A stretch of DNA of 5,153 nucleotides from Xanthobacteraceae bacterium (lineage in GTDB: Bacteria; Pseudomonadota; Alphaproteobacteria; Rhizobiales; Xanthobacteraceae). Shown here piece after piece: positions 4,578-5,153 of the stretch (positions are counted from its first letter, which is position 1; every line of letters begins with the position of its first letter). The position numbers were made by a program, and so were the translations under genes. The stretch spans positions 1-5,153 of the forward strand of contig JASHWN010000593.1 in assembly GCA_030044035.1 (NCBI GenBank), given 5' to 3'. Under the pieces are notes generated by a model. That model ran no database searches. It was not told where the DNA came from and was given only the letters and a program-made list of their open reading frames with translations.

Positions 4578-5153
4578 CTACCCGGCCGCCACCTCCGCGG
4601 CGGCGCTTTTCAGATCGGCGACGAACGCCCGGTACGCCGCGTGCTTGTCCGTCTCATCCTCGATGCGCAGCAGCGCCGACGGATGGACGGTGACGAACAG
4701 TTTGGTGCCGTCGGCGAGCGTGAGCGGCTTGCCGCGCACCTTGGCGATGGTCAGCGTCTTGCCGGTGAGGCTGCGCGCCGCGGTGACGCCGAGCGCGATC
4801 ACGGCGGCGGGCTTGATCAGCTTGCGCTCGTCGTCGAGCCAGATCTTGCAGCGCTCGATCTCGTAATTGTTGGGCCGCTTGTGCAGCCGGCGCTTGCCGC
4901 GCATCTCGTGCTTGAAGTGCTTGACGGCGTTGGTGACGAAGGTTTTTTCGCGCGCGATGCCGGCGTCGTGGAGCGCCTAGTCGAGCACCCGGCCGGCCGG
5001 GCCGACGAACGGCTTGCCGGCGAGGTCCTCCTTGTCGCCGGGCTGCTCGCCCACCAGCATGAAGGTGGCACGGCTCGGGCCTTCGCCGGGCACCGCCTGG
5101 GTGGCGTCCTTGTACAGCGGGCAGCGCGTGCAGGCGGCTTCGGCCGCGGCGAG
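4578..5153 (-). pseudogene. udgX: UdgX-type uracil-DNA glycosylase, interrupted by an amber codon, 5' end outside window
   Basis: Read on the minus strand from 5153, the frame gives 58 codons with CxxC (C8, C11; likely Fe-S ligands), the uracil-pocket motif GEQPGDKED (35-43) and KPFVGPAGRVLD, then TAG at 4979-4977. It continues in the same frame with ALHDAGIAREKTFVTNAVKHFKHE, the UdgX hallmark loop GKRRLHKRPN (KRRIH in the mycobacterial enzyme, whose His bonds covalently to the DNA at the uracil site), a further Cys in IERCKIWL, and the C-terminal VTVHPSALLR motif, ending at TAG 4580-4578. The protein would excise or trap uracil in DNA. The stop falls at a position where relatives have an ordinary residue, so one base change explains it. 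The part after the stop is well preserved, so the lesion is recent, a sequencing error, or read through. The 5' end lies outside the window. Confidence 0.85.

Noticed and set aside
4817..5071. An 84-codon minus-strand frame overlapping udgX
   Set aside because: Ser/Arg/Thr/Pro-rich product in a different frame from the udgX motifs; a shadow frame.
1..5153. CRISPR array, tRNA or rRNA genes, transposase
   Set aside because: No spaced direct repeats, no cloverleaf-like sequence and no transposase motifs were seen.

Overview
The window looks like a chromosomal segment of an alphaproteobacterium of the order Hyphomicrobiales (Bradyrhizobium/Xanthobacter-like relatives). The reasons are the high GC content, the gene order chvI-chvG-hprK-EIIA(Man)-HPr, which is characteristic of that order, the short alphaproteobacterial form of HPr kinase, and an intergenic palindromic element of the kind common in Bradyrhizobium relatives. 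No species can be named from the sequence alone.

Layout. Positions 1-19 hold the last codons of what is probably chvI (response regulator). After a gap of about 255 bases comes chvG (275-2146), an intact membrane sensor histidine kinase. A palindromic repeat (about 2156-2248) fills the chvG-hprK gap and reaches into the start codon of hprK (2247-2681). A 274-base gap with a possible sigma-54-type promoter precedes the EIIA-Man gene (2956-3357), which overlaps the HPr gene (3354-3686) by 4 bases. All phosphoacceptor residues of HPr and EIIA and the P-loop of HprK are present. No sugar permease is visible, so this is a regulatory phosphorelay next to the ChvG/ChvI envelope and acid-stress two-component system, linking carbon and nitrogen status to signalling.

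Downstream lies a compact, somewhat lower-GC two-gene module (3734-4490): an unrecognised 111-aa protein and an XRE-type helix-turn-helix protein of the antitoxin/repressor kind. Their reading frames overlap by 113 bases. A sigma-70-like promoter with a perfect 15-bp dyad in its spacer sits just upstream. It resembles a self-regulated toxin-antitoxin-like unit and is the best candidate in the window for something undescribed.

The right end, on the minus strand, carries the C-terminal part of a UdgX-type uracil-DNA glycosylase. Its reading frame is interrupted by an in-frame amber codon at 4977-4979, although sequence on both sides still matches the family well.
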